A DNA stretch of 40,922 nucleotides from Xenococcus sp. MO_188.B8 (GTDB lineage: Bacteria; Cyanobacteriota; Cyanobacteriia; Cyanobacteriales; Xenococcaceae): NCBI GenBank assembly GCA_030065615.1, contig JASJDR010000055.1:1-40922 (forward strand), written 5' to 3'. Shown here piece after piece: positions 1 through 8,300 of the stretch. Each line of letters begins with the position of its first letter. Position 1 is the first letter of the stretch. The translations under genes were made by a program, and so were the position numbers. The notes under the pieces are model-generated. The model worked only from the letters and a program-made list of their open reading frames with translations, had not been told where the DNA came from and did no database searches.

Positions 1-71
1 TCGTAGGTGAAAGATATCATCTGAAAGCCGATATTTACTAATGTAATTATACCAGATTTCGTGTTATGATT

Positions 72-1355
72 TTATGGATGACCAAAATTCATCCCATCGG
101 CGTAGCCGAAGGTCTTCTTTTGGAAGAGAGATAAAGATTCTTCTGTCTCCGAATCAAAAAGATGAATTTTATCTAATGCGATCGCCAGAAAAATTGTTTC
201 GCCAGCAGCTACGATTTTATCTGGGGGAATACTGGCAATAATTTTGGTTGTTGGTTGTTGGGTTAGATGGCCAGTAATATAGGTTTCATTGCCTAAAGCT
301 TCCACTAAATCTACGGTAATAGCAAGATTTTCTTTACTGGGAATACTTAGTTGAAAATGTTGCGGTCTAATCCCTAATACCAGAGATTTTTGCTGATAAT
401 TGCTTAAATTTGCTTGCCAAGTGACCGGCAAGGTCAGAGTAAATTGAGTATGTTGCAAGGTCAGAGGGGCAACTAATTCTACAGATAAAAAGTTCATTGG
501 TGGGGAACCGATAAACTCAGCGACAAAACGATTTGCGGGTTGATTATAAATTTTTAAGGGTCGGGCAATTTGTTGAATTTTACCCTGATTCATCACCGCA
601 ATGCGATCGCCCATTGTCATGGCTTCAGTTTGATCATGGGTAACATAAATGGTTGTAATGCCTAATTGTTTTTGTAGTTGCACAATTTGTCCCCTAGTTT
701 CGGTGCGTAATTTGGCATCAAGATTCGATAAAGGTTCATCCATCAGAAAGACTTGAGGATTACGCGCAATTGCTCTACCTAATGCTACCCGCTGTTTTTG
801 TCCTCCTGATAATTCTTTGGGCAGTCTATCTAGTAAGGTTTCTATCTGCAACAATTCAGCCACAGATGTCACTTGCTTACTAATTTCTTGTTCTCTTGCG
901 GACAGATAACGCATTTTTCCCGGCCAAGATCTCGTCAACCCTACCAAAGCATTTTCCAGCAAATCTCTCTCTTGTCTCCCCTGTCTCTCCGTCTGGGATC
1001 TCCGTAAACCAAAGGCGATATTGTCATAAACATTCAGATGGGGATAAAGAGCGTAATTTTGAAATACCATTGCGATATCTCTAGATTTCGGCGCAATTTG
1101 ATTGACTACGCGATCGCCAATACTGATATTTCCCGCTGTAAGTTCTTCTAACCCTGCCAAAAGTCTTAATAAAGTACTTTTACCACAGCCAGAAGGGCCA
1201 ACCAAAACCATAAATTCCCCATCGTTAACTTTTAAGTCAATATTGCGCAAAATATTCACTTGACTAGATGGAGAAGAATTTGCTCCTTGTTCTCTAGGAT
1301 CAGTTTGACGACGAGGAAAGCTTTTATATACGTTTTCAAAAACAACTTTTGCCAC
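72..1355 (-). CDS. ABC transporter ATP-binding protein, MalK/UgpC (CUT1 sugar) type
   Basis: This is the ATPase subunit that energises a binding-protein-dependent importer, probably for sugars or sugar phosphates, at the cytoplasmic face of the inner membrane. Visible motifs are Walker A GPSGCGKST (about residues 53-61), Q-loop Gln99, signature LSGGQ (182-186), Walker B LMDEP (204-208) and the switch His in YVTHD near 240. The C-terminal third carries a TOBE/MalK regulatory-type domain (GIRPQHF). At 427 residues it is longer than the usual 350-370. The excess is two insertions: a polar one near residues 15-33 and one near 118-160, just after the FGLR motif, encoded partly by a pyrimidine-rich stretch at about 961-1000. 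No permease or binding protein lies next to it, which is common for shared cyanobacterial MsmK/MalK-type ATPases. The substrate is inferred only from the subfamily. Confidence 0.9.
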   Translation of the reverse strand: MAKVVFENVYKSFPRRQTDPREQGANSSPSSQVNILRNIDLKVNDGEFMVLVGPSGCGKSTLLRLLAGLEELTAGNISIGDRVVNQIAPKSRDIAMVFQNYALYPHLNVYDNIAFGLRRSQTERQGRQERDLLENALVGLTRSWPGKMRYLSAREQEISKQVTSVAELLQIETLLDRLPKELSGGQKQRVALGRAIARNPQVFLMDEPLSNLDAKLRTETRGQIVQLQKQLGITTIYVTHDQTEAMTMGDRIAVMNQGKIQQIARPLKIYNQPANRFVAEFIGSPPMNFLSVELVAPLTLQHTQFTLTLPVTWQANLSNYQQKSLVLGIRPQHFQLSIPSKENLAITVDLVEALGNETYITGHLTQQPTTKIIASIPPDKIVAAGETIFLAIALDKIHLFDSETEESLSLFQKKTFGYADGMNFGHP

Positions 1356-1573
1356 TAAAACAACCTACAATCAATATCGTTTTGACCTATTGTAGTTAAA
1401 GACTGGAAATTGCATCAGTGTCAACATCAATGTCATCAGTTAGATCATTAAAATGACAAGTGGGGAGATTATATGACTTGGACTAATGAAAATCTCTCTT
1501 AACAGTGATGTAGTATTCTCAAAACGCGTGAGAAGATACATCTTATTAGACTGCTACTTCTTGCTGTGACTAA

Positions 1574-1798
1574 TCACGGAAAAGGACAATAGAAGACGCC
1601 TCTAGAATCGATTACTCCTGCACTCACAAGCCGCGCATTAATTTGCCTAGCCAACCTCTCATTATTGTCATATATCCTACATATGACAGTATAGATTGGA
1701 TCGTCAAACCTCCCACCGCCCTGAACTTTTTCTAGTTCTTTCTGAGATAATGGTTCTAGGAATTTAATTTCATTTAAAAGGTTATTATTTTTGAACAT
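1574..1798 (-). CDS. small peptide with double-glycine (bacteriocin-type) leader
   Basis: This is a 74-residue peptide. A GTG at 1807 is in frame, but it lies inside a perfect Shine-Dalgarno AGGAGGT; the ATG at 1798 sits 8 nt after AGGAGG and is the better start. The N-terminus ends in LSQKELEKVQGGG, matching the LSxxELxxVxGG leader recognised by peptidase-containing (C39) ABC exporters. The likely mature part (about 45 residues) begins RFDDPIY and has only two cysteines, one near its start and one in YCPFP at the C-terminus, which could form a disulphide or be modified. No C39 exporter, immunity gene or modification enzyme is present in the window, so it looks like an orphan precursor exported in trans. 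Its function is unknown. Calling it a bacteriocin or signalling peptide is inference from the leader alone. Confidence 0.72.
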   Translation of the reverse strand: MFKNNNLLNEIKFLEPLSQKELEKVQGGGRFDDPIYTVICRIYDNNERLARQINARLVSAGVIDSRGVFYCPFP

Positions 1799-1807
1799 CT
1801 TTTTCAC

Positions 1808-2331
1808 CTCCTATACAGTGAATTTAAGCTGCGTAGTAAGAGGATTTAATATTCGTAGCTTTTAAATTATTCTTCCACTTTTAGGATACTTTTTAATAAT
1901 TACTAAAATTACAATGTTTAACAAAAATACACTTTGCAAATAATAAAAGCTACTGTTGTAAATCATACTTTATAGCTTCTATTGTAGTGAAGTATATAAC
2001 TATACAAGCCAAACCTACTTGTAGTAATTTTGGAGTAAATTTTATACAATAGGAAAAGCAAGCAGTATTAGGTCGTCAGGTCGTTGATTTTAGCGTCCAT
2101 CGGCTATAAAAAAGGTTATTTTACGTGTTTTCTCGAAAAAAATCTACCTCATTTACCAATGCACTAAGCTGAACAACGTAGAGTTTGCCAGGACGTTTTA
2201 AGCTATACAAGGGATTGAGCCTCAGAATTATGCAAGTTAAATGTGGATCAGCTTACGACCATTCTCACACCTTGACGCTGGACTCCTTTTGGCGACAAAA
2301 TGATAACTGGTAACTGTTTACTGACTTAGTA
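1808..2331. other. AT-rich intergenic region, no supported gene
   Basis: These 524 bases separate the GG-leader peptide from yraN. The first part is strongly AT-rich and contains the peptide gene's upstream region. A short minus-strand open frame at about 2115-2245 reads like protein (ILRLNPLYSLKRPGKLY) but has no start codon and I do not recognise it; it may be a gene remnant. Confidence 0.4.
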
Positions 2332-2805
2332 TCAATCAGAAAAATCGAAAGCATTTTCTAGATAATTCTCAAGGATCAGGCTATAGCCTGGGGGGTAATT
2401 CTTTCTCATGAGAAATTTTTGGGGATCTCCTTGGTGAGTGCTATTAGTAGAATTCTGTTTCTGATAATGAACTAATGCCACATCAAAACGACAATAAAAA
2501 TCAGCAAGTTGAGGGTTTTTTGCCAGAAATAAAGCTGAGGTTTGGGATATCTTCTGTTGTTTCCTAGACGAGATCGCTTCTAATCCTTTATGATCCCAAC
2601 TATGATCGCTACGAGTTTTTACTTCCACAAACACTAAAGTCGGATGGGATTTTTGACGAGCAATCAAATCAATTTCTCCCCAGCGACAACGCCAACGATA
2701 GTGTAATATTTGATAGTCTTGCTCTTCCAACCATTGAGCAACTAACTGCTCTCCAAGCTCACCAAGGGAAATTGTCATCGATAATTGATAAAATTCTATT
2801 GACAT
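2332..2805 (-). CDS. YraN family (UPF0102) putative endonuclease-fold protein
   Basis: This protein has the YraN/UPF0102 pattern. GELGEQLVAQWLEEQDYQIL is followed by RWRCRWGEIDLIA and VFVEVKTR (the PD-(D/E)xK-like E-x-D and E-V-K positions), then KQQKI and RFDVA. Family members are about 120 residues; this one has a C-terminal tail of about 20 extra residues. The role of the family is not settled; a Holliday-junction-resolvase-like nuclease fold is known. A TTG at 2823 would extend it, but ATG at 2805 follows GAGAGGAG and is preferred. ATG at 2778 would start right at the conserved domain. The ribosome binding site and first codons abut the end of an IS605-type element, so expression may have been rewired by that insertion. 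Confidence 0.85.
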   Translation of the reverse strand: MSIEFYQLSMTISLGELGEQLVAQWLEEQDYQILHYRWRCRWGEIDLIARQKSHPTLVFVEVKTRSDHSWDHKGLEAISSRKQQKISQTSALFLAKNPQLADFYCRFDVALVHYQKQNSTNSTHQGDPQKFLMRKNYPPGYSLILENYLENAFDFSD

Positions 2806-3218
2806 ACTCCTCTCCCTTCGCAAGCTCAGGAAGGGGATTCTAGGATGCTGGCGTAGATAGCAAGCTAGGCTTGTCTGACATCTACTCTCCTACTGGAAAA
2901 TGCCCTCACCAGCTGAATTACTTCAGACAACCAGGAGTGGTTTTTTTTCTTCAGGCTTTCTAGGGTTGATTTGAATCCTGGATTTTACCCCTAGCGATTC
3001 GCATTTGTCCCACTCAAACTAGAATAGCTACATCTTTACGGTACGTTTGCGGTTTTACTCAATCGACTTCCGATTGAAACCCCATACCTCAAGTATGTTG
3101 AAAGATTACAGTTATTGTACGTTGATCGGGGATTCTCTTTCGTGAAGTTTTTTAAATTGTAGCCTCGCTTATATCACCGCCCTAAACGGCGGTGCTTTAC
3201 GCTCGTTCTGGTAATATT
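2799..3218 (-). mobile_element. decayed or non-autonomous IS200/IS605-type element (no transposase ORF)
   Basis: Both ends resemble those of the complete tnpB element at 8143-9571. On the left, TTGACATACTCC then a hairpin CCCTTC...GAAGGG and GGGGATTCT matches TTGACACTCCCC...GGGGATTCT. On the right, the hairpin CACCGCC-CTAAA-CGGCGGTG is followed by GCTTTACGCTC, matching CCCC...GGGGCTTGCGCTC. The interior, about 350 bp, has no tnpA or tnpB; minus-strand fragments are interrupted by stops. It is either a MITE-like derivative mobilised in trans or a deletion remnant. The boundaries are inferred from end similarity and could be off by about 10 bp. Confidence 0.6.
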
Positions 3219-3251
3219 TTAGTGAATAAAAACAATTCACAGTAGGTAAAG

Positions 3252-3770
3252 ATGAAACTTCTAAAAAATAGTCAAGATTTATCACTAAAAAACGTAATTG
3301 TTAACGCTATAATCATTTTTTTGGTGAATCTATTTACTATTGGTAGCTTAATCACCCCAGCTTGGGCAATAGATTATAATAAGCAAACCTTAACAGAAGA
3401 AGATTTTTCTCACCAAGATTTAACTGATGCTAGCTTCGATCATACTAATCTAGTTGGGTGCGATTTTAGTTATTCTAATCTTTTGGGAGTCAGGTTTTTT
3501 GGAGCTAATCTCAGAGAGGCAAATTTTGAAGGTGCTAATCTTAAATTTGCTGATTTAGAAACGGCACGTTTGAGTAAGGCAAATTTAACTAATGCTGTTT
3601 TATCAGGAGCCTATTTAACTAATACCTTGTTAGACGGAGTAATTATTGATGGCGCAGATTTTTCTGGTGCCTTAATAGATCGTAACGACGAAAAGTTATT
3701 ATGTAAAATTGCCACCGGCACTAATCCTACTACAGGAAAAGATACCAAAGATACTTTATTCTGTTTTTAA
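3252..3770 (+). CDS. secreted pentapeptide-repeat protein, probably thylakoid-lumenal
   Basis: This 172-residue protein has a clear export signal: a basic start, a hydrophobic stretch (VIVNAIIIFLVNLF) and a likely signal peptidase site after PAWA near residue 39. About 16 pentapeptide units A(D/N)Lxx follow (for example SHQDLTDASF, GANLREANF, GADFSGA), forming a right-handed quadrilateral beta-helix. The C-terminal tail has two cysteines (LLCKIATGTN...TLFCF), the pattern of lumenal TL15/TL17-like pentapeptide proteins. Its biochemical role is unknown. It precedes era by 23 nt on the same strand and may be cotranscribed. Confidence 0.88.
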   Translation: MKLLKNSQDLSLKNVIVNAIIIFLVNLFTIGSLITPAWAIDYNKQTLTEEDFSHQDLTDASFDHTNLVGCDFSYSNLLGVRFFGANLREANFEGANLKFADLETARLSKANLTNAVLSGAYLTNTLLDGVIIDGADFSGALIDRNDEKLLCKIATGTNPTTGKDTKDTLFCF

Positions 3771-3793
3771 TATTTTGATGTAATAGTAACTAA

Positions 3794-4753
3794 TTGATGA
3801 TTAATAATGAGCAACTAACAATGAATGATCAACAAATAAGTATTCCCTTTGCGCCTGAAAATTTTAAATCAGGTTTTGTCGGCATTATTGGTAGACCTAA
3901 TGTAGGAAAATCTACCTTAATGAATCATTTAGTTGGTCAAAAAGTTGCTATTACTTCTCCTATTTCTCAAACCACTCGTAATCGTTTACAAGGTATCCTA
4001 ACTACCCCAGAAGCTCAAATTATTTTTGTTGATACTCCTGGAATACATAAACCCCATCATGAATTAGGAAAAGTATTAGTAAAGAATGCTCAAGCTGCAA
4101 TTAATTCTGTTGATTTAATATTATTTGTGGTTGATAGTTCAGTGACTGCTGGAAAAGGCGATCGCTTTATTGTCGAATTACTCAAACATACTAAAAATCC
4201 TGTGATTTTAGGATTAAATAAACTAGATCTCCAACCAGATACCCATGACAAAATTGATCAAAGTTATCAGGATTTAATAGGAGATCATGATTGGTCGATT
4301 AGTAAATTTTCTGCGGTTACAGGAGCAGGAACAGCATCACTACAAAGATTATTAATAGAAAATCTTGAACTTGGCCCTTATTACTATCCTCCTGATTTAG
4401 TAACCGATCAACCAGAAAGATTTATTATGGCAGAATTAATTCGGGAACAAATATTATTACAAACTCGCCAAGAAATTCCCCATTCAGTAGCGATCGTGAT
4501 TGAAAAAATAGAAGAAACTCCTAAAATAACTAAAGTTTTTGCTGCAATTAATGTTGAACGTAGTTCCCAAAAAGGGATTTTAATTGGCAAAAAAGGCATG
4601 ATGCTTAAACAAATAGGCAGTGCAGCCAGACAACAAATCCAGAAGTTAATTGCTGGTAACATTTATTTAGAATTATTCGTCAAAGTAGAACCGAAATGGC
4701 GACAATCTCGATTACGACTTGCCGAGTTTGGATATCAAGTTGATAGGGATTAG
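3794..4753 (+). CDS. era: GTPase Era
   Basis: Era is the ribosome-associated GTPase that binds 16S rRNA near its 3' end and acts in 30S maturation. The G1 motif GRPNVGKS (about 33-40), switch region TTRNR, G3 DTPG (80-83) and G4 NKLD are present, followed by a C-terminal KH domain with the GKKG loop (GILIGKKGMMLKQIG) and the closing VKVEPKWR. Its length is normal apart from an unconserved N-terminal leader of about 24 residues. ATG at 3794, 3797 or 3821 are all possible, because this stretch overlaps a degenerate ATGA/CAA-rich intergenic repeat; the conserved domain begins at FKSGFVG. It lies between the pentapeptide gene and moaD. Confidence 0.96.
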   Translation: MMINNEQLTMNDQQISIPFAPENFKSGFVGIIGRPNVGKSTLMNHLVGQKVAITSPISQTTRNRLQGILTTPEAQIIFVDTPGIHKPHHELGKVLVKNAQAAINSVDLILFVVDSSVTAGKGDRFIVELLKHTKNPVILGLNKLDLQPDTHDKIDQSYQDLIGDHDWSISKFSAVTGAGTASLQRLLIENLELGPYYYPPDLVTDQPERFIMAELIREQILLQTRQEIPHSVAIVIEKIEETPKITKVFAAINVERSSQKGILIGKKGMMLKQIGSAARQQIQKLIAGNIYLELFVKVEPKWRQSRLRLAEFGYQVDRD

Positions 4754-4837
4754 GAAATTTTTAATTATTTTAATTTTTTCCCCTAACTAAAATCTAATAT
4801 CTCTCGACCCTAAATAATTAATTTTGCACAAGTACTT

Positions 4838-5098
4838 ATGTCAGAGTCTTTAATTAATGTCACCGTAAAATTATTTGCTGCTTATCAAGAAGTTTACGGG
4901 ACATCAGAACTAAAAATAAGTTTTTCTAAACCGACAACCGTTAGGGATACTTTAGATTATTTGATTCAAGAAAAACCTGAACTAGAAAAATGGCGCGATG
5001 TCACCCGTTTTGGGGTTAATCTACAATTTGTTGCAGCTGATACTGTGATTAATGATGGAGATGAAATTGTGTTAATACCTCCAGTCAGTGGTGGCTAA
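4838..5098 (+). CDS. moaD: MoaD/ThiS-family ubiquitin-like sulfur carrier protein
   Basis: This 86-residue beta-grasp protein ends in the diagnostic SGG, whose C-terminal Gly is adenylated and thiocarboxylated. The body (VTVKLFAAYQEVYG near the start, then GDEIVLIPPVSGG) fits MoaD, the small subunit of molybdopterin synthase in molybdenum cofactor synthesis. No moaE or other moa gene is adjacent. Other MoaD-like sulfur carriers share the same fold, so the exact pathway is probable rather than proven. Confidence 0.88.
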   Translation: MSESLINVTVKLFAAYQEVYGTSELKISFSKPTTVRDTLDYLIQEKPELEKWRDVTRFGVNLQFVAADTVINDGDEIVLIPPVSGG

Positions 5099-5244
5099 AA
5101 AAAATTTGGCATTAAGCTGAAAGTAGGTGATTTTTTGTTTCTCAATTTGTCAAGTTTTATTATTGAATAGGTGTTCTAGAATACCTATTCAGTATCAAGA
5201 GCAATCATTAATTGAGGGGGAAACGGAAGCAAAAGAGAGATAGC

Positions 5245-5338
5245 GGTCAGACCCCGCGCCGACGACAGGCGCAAGGGAATGCTGACCAAGAGAGCGGTGC
5301 GACCCCGGTCGGGTTCCCCGACCTAGGGAACGCGCACC
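5245..5338. repeat. tandem pair of nested palindromic repeats
   Basis: Two consecutive units share one plan. The first has outer arms GGTCAG (5245-5250) and CTGACC (5282-5287) around ACCCC, an inner stem GCGCC...GGCGC, and AAGGGAAT. The second has outer arms GGTGCG (5296-5301) and CGCACC (5333-5338) around ACCC, an inner stem GGTCGGG-TTC-CCCGACC, and TAGGGAAC. The outer and inner stems differ between the units while still pairing, whereas the linkers ACCCC and GGGAA are kept. Related units occur at 10504, 16764, 16898, 16992 and 20041-20105. Confidence 0.75.
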
Positions 5339-5433
5339 AAGATAGGGTAGTGTGCGAAGATAAAGGGGAAAATGAGAAAACAAACAACTTAACCGGGGAA
5401 CACCGGTCACCGACGCGGGGTCTCGGCGCTTTT

Positions 5434-5461
5434 GTAGAGACGTTGCATGCAACGTCTCTAC
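5434..5461. repeat. perfect 28-bp palindrome
   Basis: GTAGAGACGTTGCA and its exact reverse complement are joined directly, with no loop. This is a common cyanobacterial interspersed palindrome type. It can form a 14-bp cruciform arm. There is no T-run, so it is not an ordinary terminator. Confidence 0.8.
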
Positions 5462-5519
5462 TGACTTTTGACTTCCGCGCAGCGGTACTAGTTTGAGATT
5501 TTAAATTAATGAAAAAGAT

Positions 5520-5546
5520 AAAAACTCAGCTAATAGCTGAGTTTTT
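5520..5546. terminator. bidirectional rho-independent terminator-like hairpin
   Basis: AAAACTCAGCTA pairs with TAGCTGAGTTTT around a very short loop, flanked by A-runs on the left and T-runs on the right. It can therefore act on both strands. It lies between moaD (plus) and egtD (minus), but is about 400 bp from either stop codon. Confidence 0.7.
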
Positions 5547-5934
5547 AAGCAAGAGAGATATTACGGAGTTTTTAGTTCCACTCAAATCATTATGAAATCA
5601 GTTGCTGTGAGGTTCATTTTGATAATTGTGAAAACCTTGATTATGAGATTCAAGTATATGTAAGTATTATCAAAACTATCTGAATATTTTTCCACCGTAT
5701 TATTACTGAACTTGAGATTTTCGGTTTTTAATTTTTTGGTATTTATACGGAGAAAGCCTGATACTTTGCTATTTTGAAACTTGATTGATTGGTAAATCTT
5801 TTCAGCTTAGCGGTTGAAACCGCAGCTAGACAAAGAAAATTCACCTACCTAAATTCCTTGATACTTGATATTATGTAAGCCTGATCTGCGTAGGTAGACT
5901 TTGCTGATCGAGGTACAAATCTATATCACCAGCC

Positions 5935-6957
5935 TTAACTTTTCTGACATAACAATAATCCAAACCATTCTTGAGCATCGGTATAACTCTGGACTAATTG
6001 TAATCCTTGACTATGCAAATATGTTTTCATTTGTGAAATATTAAATTTGCGAGAAATTTCCGTCAAAATAGTTTCTCCTCGCTGAAAATTAACCATTAAG
6101 TTTAAATCTTTGAGACTAGCTTGATGAGACTCTTGACTAGTAAGATACATTTCAATTTGGCAAGCAACCTCATTGTAAACTGCCTGATGTTTGAACAAAT
6201 TCAGTTCAAAATTACCTTGAAATCTTTGATTAAGATGACATAGCATATTCAAATTAAAATCAGCTGTGACCCCTTGACTATCGTTATAAGCAGCTTCTAG
6301 AATTTCTGTTGGCTTTTGCAGATCTATGCCCAATAAAAAGTAATCGCCAAGTGCTAAAGACGAAGTTACCAAATTAATAAAGCGATCGCATTCTAAATCG
6401 TTAAAATTGCCAATGGTACTGCCCAAAAAAATCACTAACTTTGGTTCTTGAGTAGATAGTTTTAACTTACTTAAAGCTTGTTCATAAGTGCCGATGATCC
6501 CCTTAATCTCCAAGCTGGAATAATCTTGGAGCAAACTATAAGCACTATCTTCAAGAATGCGACCACTAACATCAATTGGCACATAGGACAAAGGATGAGC
6601 TAGAGCTCGGTAAGCATCTAACAAAAATCTAGTTTTAGTCGAACTTCCGCTGCCTAATTCGATGAGCTTTACCTTACCCGTAACCTCGGCAATATCCGTC
6701 GCATATTGGGTTAAGATACTAGCCTCAGTTCGAGTGGGATAATATTCTGGCAACTCACAGATTTGCTCAAAAAGTTGTGAACCCCTACCATCATAAAAAT
6801 ATCGTGGCGGCAAAGTCTTTAGAGTGCGATTAAGAAGCCCATCTATGACATCTTGACCTTCATCACTAGCTGGCTTCGTATCGAGTAGATATTCAAAGTG
6901 CAGTCTTGGCTCATTGACGAAAGGAGCAGTTATTTTTTCTCGGGAAGAAGTTGACAT
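5935..6957 (-). CDS. egtD: L-histidine N-alpha-methyltransferase EgtD (ergothioneine pathway)
   Basis: EgtD trimethylates histidine to hercynine using SAM, the first step of ergothioneine synthesis. Family hallmarks are LPPRYFYDGRGSQLFE, the substrate-side block LPEYYPTRTEA, the SAM motif ELGSGSSTKTR, FLGSTIGNF, and the C-terminal RGETILTEISRKF. From ATG at 6957 the protein is 340 residues; that start has GGAG 5 nt upstream. ATGs at 7026 and 7044 are also in frame; the one at 7026 has AAGGA 5 nt upstream and would overlap tatA, so the start is uncertain. The gene follows tatA closely on the same strand. EgtB, the sulfoxide synthase partner, is not in the window. Confidence 0.92.
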   Translation of the reverse strand: MSTSSREKITAPFVNEPRLHFEYLLDTKPASDEGQDVIDGLLNRTLKTLPPRYFYDGRGSQLFEQICELPEYYPTRTEASILTQYATDIAEVTGKVKLIELGSGSSTKTRFLLDAYRALAHPLSYVPIDVSGRILEDSAYSLLQDYSSLEIKGIIGTYEQALSKLKLSTQEPKLVIFLGSTIGNFNDLECDRFINLVTSSLALGDYFLLGIDLQKPTEILEAAYNDSQGVTADFNLNMLCHLNQRFQGNFELNLFKHQAVYNEVACQIEMYLTSQESHQASLKDLNLMVNFQRGETILTEISRKFNISQMKTYLHSQGLQLVQSYTDAQEWFGLLLCQKS

Positions 6958-7009
6958 GGGAACTCCAGCTAAATATTTTACTGTTGATTCACTGTTGACA
7001 AAATTCTCT

Positions 7010-7174
7010 TTACTTAAGATCGGCATCTTCGTCCTTAGTAGCATTCATTTCCTCTTTAAAACCCCGTAGCGTTTTCCCTAAAGCTCCGCCTATTTCAGGT
7101 ATTTTCTTGGGGCCAAAGATGACTATAGCAACTATGGCAATGACTGCTAATTCTGGAAAACCTAGACCAAACAT
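7010..7174 (-). CDS. tatA: Sec-independent translocase subunit TatA/E
   Basis: This is a 54-residue protein. It begins MFGLGFPELAVIAIVAIVIF, a single N-terminal transmembrane helix with the Phe/Pro/Glu start typical of TatA. The conserved hinge GPKKIPEIGGALGKTLRGFK forms the start of the amphipathic helix, and a short acidic tail follows. TatA oligomers form the membrane-weakening pore element of the twin-arginine translocase in thylakoid and plasma membranes. The gene ends 52 nt before the preferred egtD start, or overlaps it if an upstream egtD start is used, so the two are probably cotranscribed. A Tat-like substrate (the lipase at 39681) lies elsewhere in the window. Confidence 0.9.
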   Translation of the reverse strand: MFGLGFPELAVIAIVAIVIFGPKKIPEIGGALGKTLRGFKEEMNATKDEDADLK

Positions 7175-7322
7175 ATTACAATACTCCAGATAGAATAAAT
7201 TACTATTTTATTTATAGATATACAGCAAATAAATCTGCAATTAGGTCTCGTATCAGTATATCGTTAAAGGAGTATTACCCCTATCTCAGATTTGTTTGAT
7301 AATAAGTGTTTTTTTAATTAGA

Positions 7323-8084
7323 ATGCTAGAAACCTCACCACTACCTTCCCTCCGCCAAGAACAACATCCTTTAATTCGCCAACTTGCTGATTTGATTTTA
7401 GGTTGTTGGGAGCAATATCTCGATTTAGCTGAATATTCTCTTCCAGAAGGATTAGGCTATGTGGAGGGAAAACTAGAAGGGGAAAAACTGCGCATCGAAA
7501 ATCGTTGCTATCAAACGCGAGCATTTCGGAAAATGCATCTGGAACTGGCGAAGATCGGCAATAACCTAGATATTCTGCATTGTGTGATGTTTCCCCGTCC
7601 TGAATATCCTTTACCAGTATTCGGTTGTGATATTGTAGCAGGTAAAGCGGGCATTAGTGCCGCGATCGCAGATCTTTCGCCTACTAATCCAGAAAAAGCA
7701 CTTTCTCACACCTATAAGCAAGAGCTTAGAGAGCTTCCTAAAAATAAGTTTTCTCAGCCCAGAGAACTTCCTTCCTGGGCAGATATTTTCTCAGAGTTTT
7801 GTCTTTTTATTCGTCCTAGTAGTGCCGTGGAGGAACAGGAATTTCTGCGCTACACAGAAATTATGTTACGAGTACATTGTCAACAGGCTGTGAATGCAAA
7901 ACCCTTGTCGCCTCAAGAGAAAGAATTATATTTAGCTGGACAAGAATATTATTGCAACAAACAACAAAAAAATGATAAGACCCGTCGTGTACTAGAAAAA
8001 GCTTTTGGTCCCGATTGGGCAGAATACTATATGGAATCGGTTTTGTTTGATACTCCCAAGCAAGAAGTGATTAGCGATCAGTAA
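7323..8084 (+). CDS. pcyA: phycocyanobilin:ferredoxin oxidoreductase PcyA
   Basis: PcyA reduces biliverdin IXalpha by four electrons from ferredoxin to phycocyanobilin, the chromophore of phycobiliproteins and cyanobacterial phytochromes. The sequence shows KMHLELA and [10 protein letters not shown] followed by FGCDIVAG. These supply the family's active-site residues, here His72, Glu74, His86 and Asp103, two less than the Synechocystis numbering. C-terminal [15 protein letters not shown] is also typical. A longer frame opens at 7296, but ATG at 7323 ([16 protein letters not shown]) matches the family start. Length is 253 residues, normal. It is divergent from tatA, with about 150 bp between them. 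Confidence 0.96.
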   Translation: MLETSPLPSLRQEQHPLIRQLADLILGCWEQYLDLAEYSLPEGLGYVEGKLEGEKLRIENRCYQTRAFRKMHLELAKIGNNLDILHCVMFPRPEYPLPVFGCDIVAGKAGISAAIADLSPTNPEKALSHTYKQELRELPKNKFSQPRELPSWADIFSEFCLFIRPSSAVEEQEFLRYTEIMLRVHCQQAVNAKPLSPQEKELYLAGQEYYCNKQQKNDKTRRVLEKAFGPDWAEYYMESVLFDTPKQEVISDQ

Positions 8085-8142
8085 AGTATTTTTTTTAAAG
8101 TTAAATTTTGATCTTTATCGATATTTACTAAAGATCTAACCA

Positions 8143-8300
8143 TTGACACTCCCCATGCCTAAAGGCGAGGGGATTCTTGGTTCAACGAGTCTTCGTAACC
8201 CAGCAGGATCGCTCCAACTAAGCTAGAGGAAGTCTCTCCCCAAGCGTACCGCCAGTTACCTGCGGAGGGAAACCCGTCCGCAGTACTGGCGTAGGTTCCC
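8143..8300 (-). ncRNA. candidate TnpB guide RNA (reRNA/omega RNA) scaffold
   Basis: TnpB guide RNAs overlap the 3' end of tnpB and run through the right end into flanking DNA. Here that region contains a nested hairpin: outer arms GCCAGT (8251-8256) and ACTGGC (8285-8290), inner TGCGGA (8261-8266) and TCCGCA (8277-8282) capped by GGG-AAA-CCC. The element-end hairpin follows at 8151-8170. The guide would be read from flanking sequence below 8143, on the minus strand. This is inference from structure and position; the 5' end is unknown. Confidence 0.4.

Larger units (their letters stand above)
5099..5934. other. gene-free repeat-rich spacer
   Basis: These 836 bases hold no supported gene; the open frames over 5195-5496 are artefacts of GC-rich palindromes. 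The region contains a tandem pair of nested palindromes (5245-5338), a copy of the GACCGG...CCGGTC hairpin (about 5393-5408), a perfect 28-bp palindrome (5434-5461) and a strong terminator-like hairpin (5520-5546). The rest is AT-rich, with a small GCGGTT-GAAACCGC hairpin near 5810. Confidence 0.6.

Noticed and set aside
2960..2990. TTCAAATC T-loop-like motif suggesting a tRNA on the minus strand
   Set aside because: No matching acceptor, anticodon or D arm; the surrounding sequence belongs to the IS605-type remnant.
5195..5496. Open frames on both strands with Arg/Gly-rich translations
   Set aside because: They lie wholly in GC-rich palindromic repeats and have no protein character or ribosome binding site.
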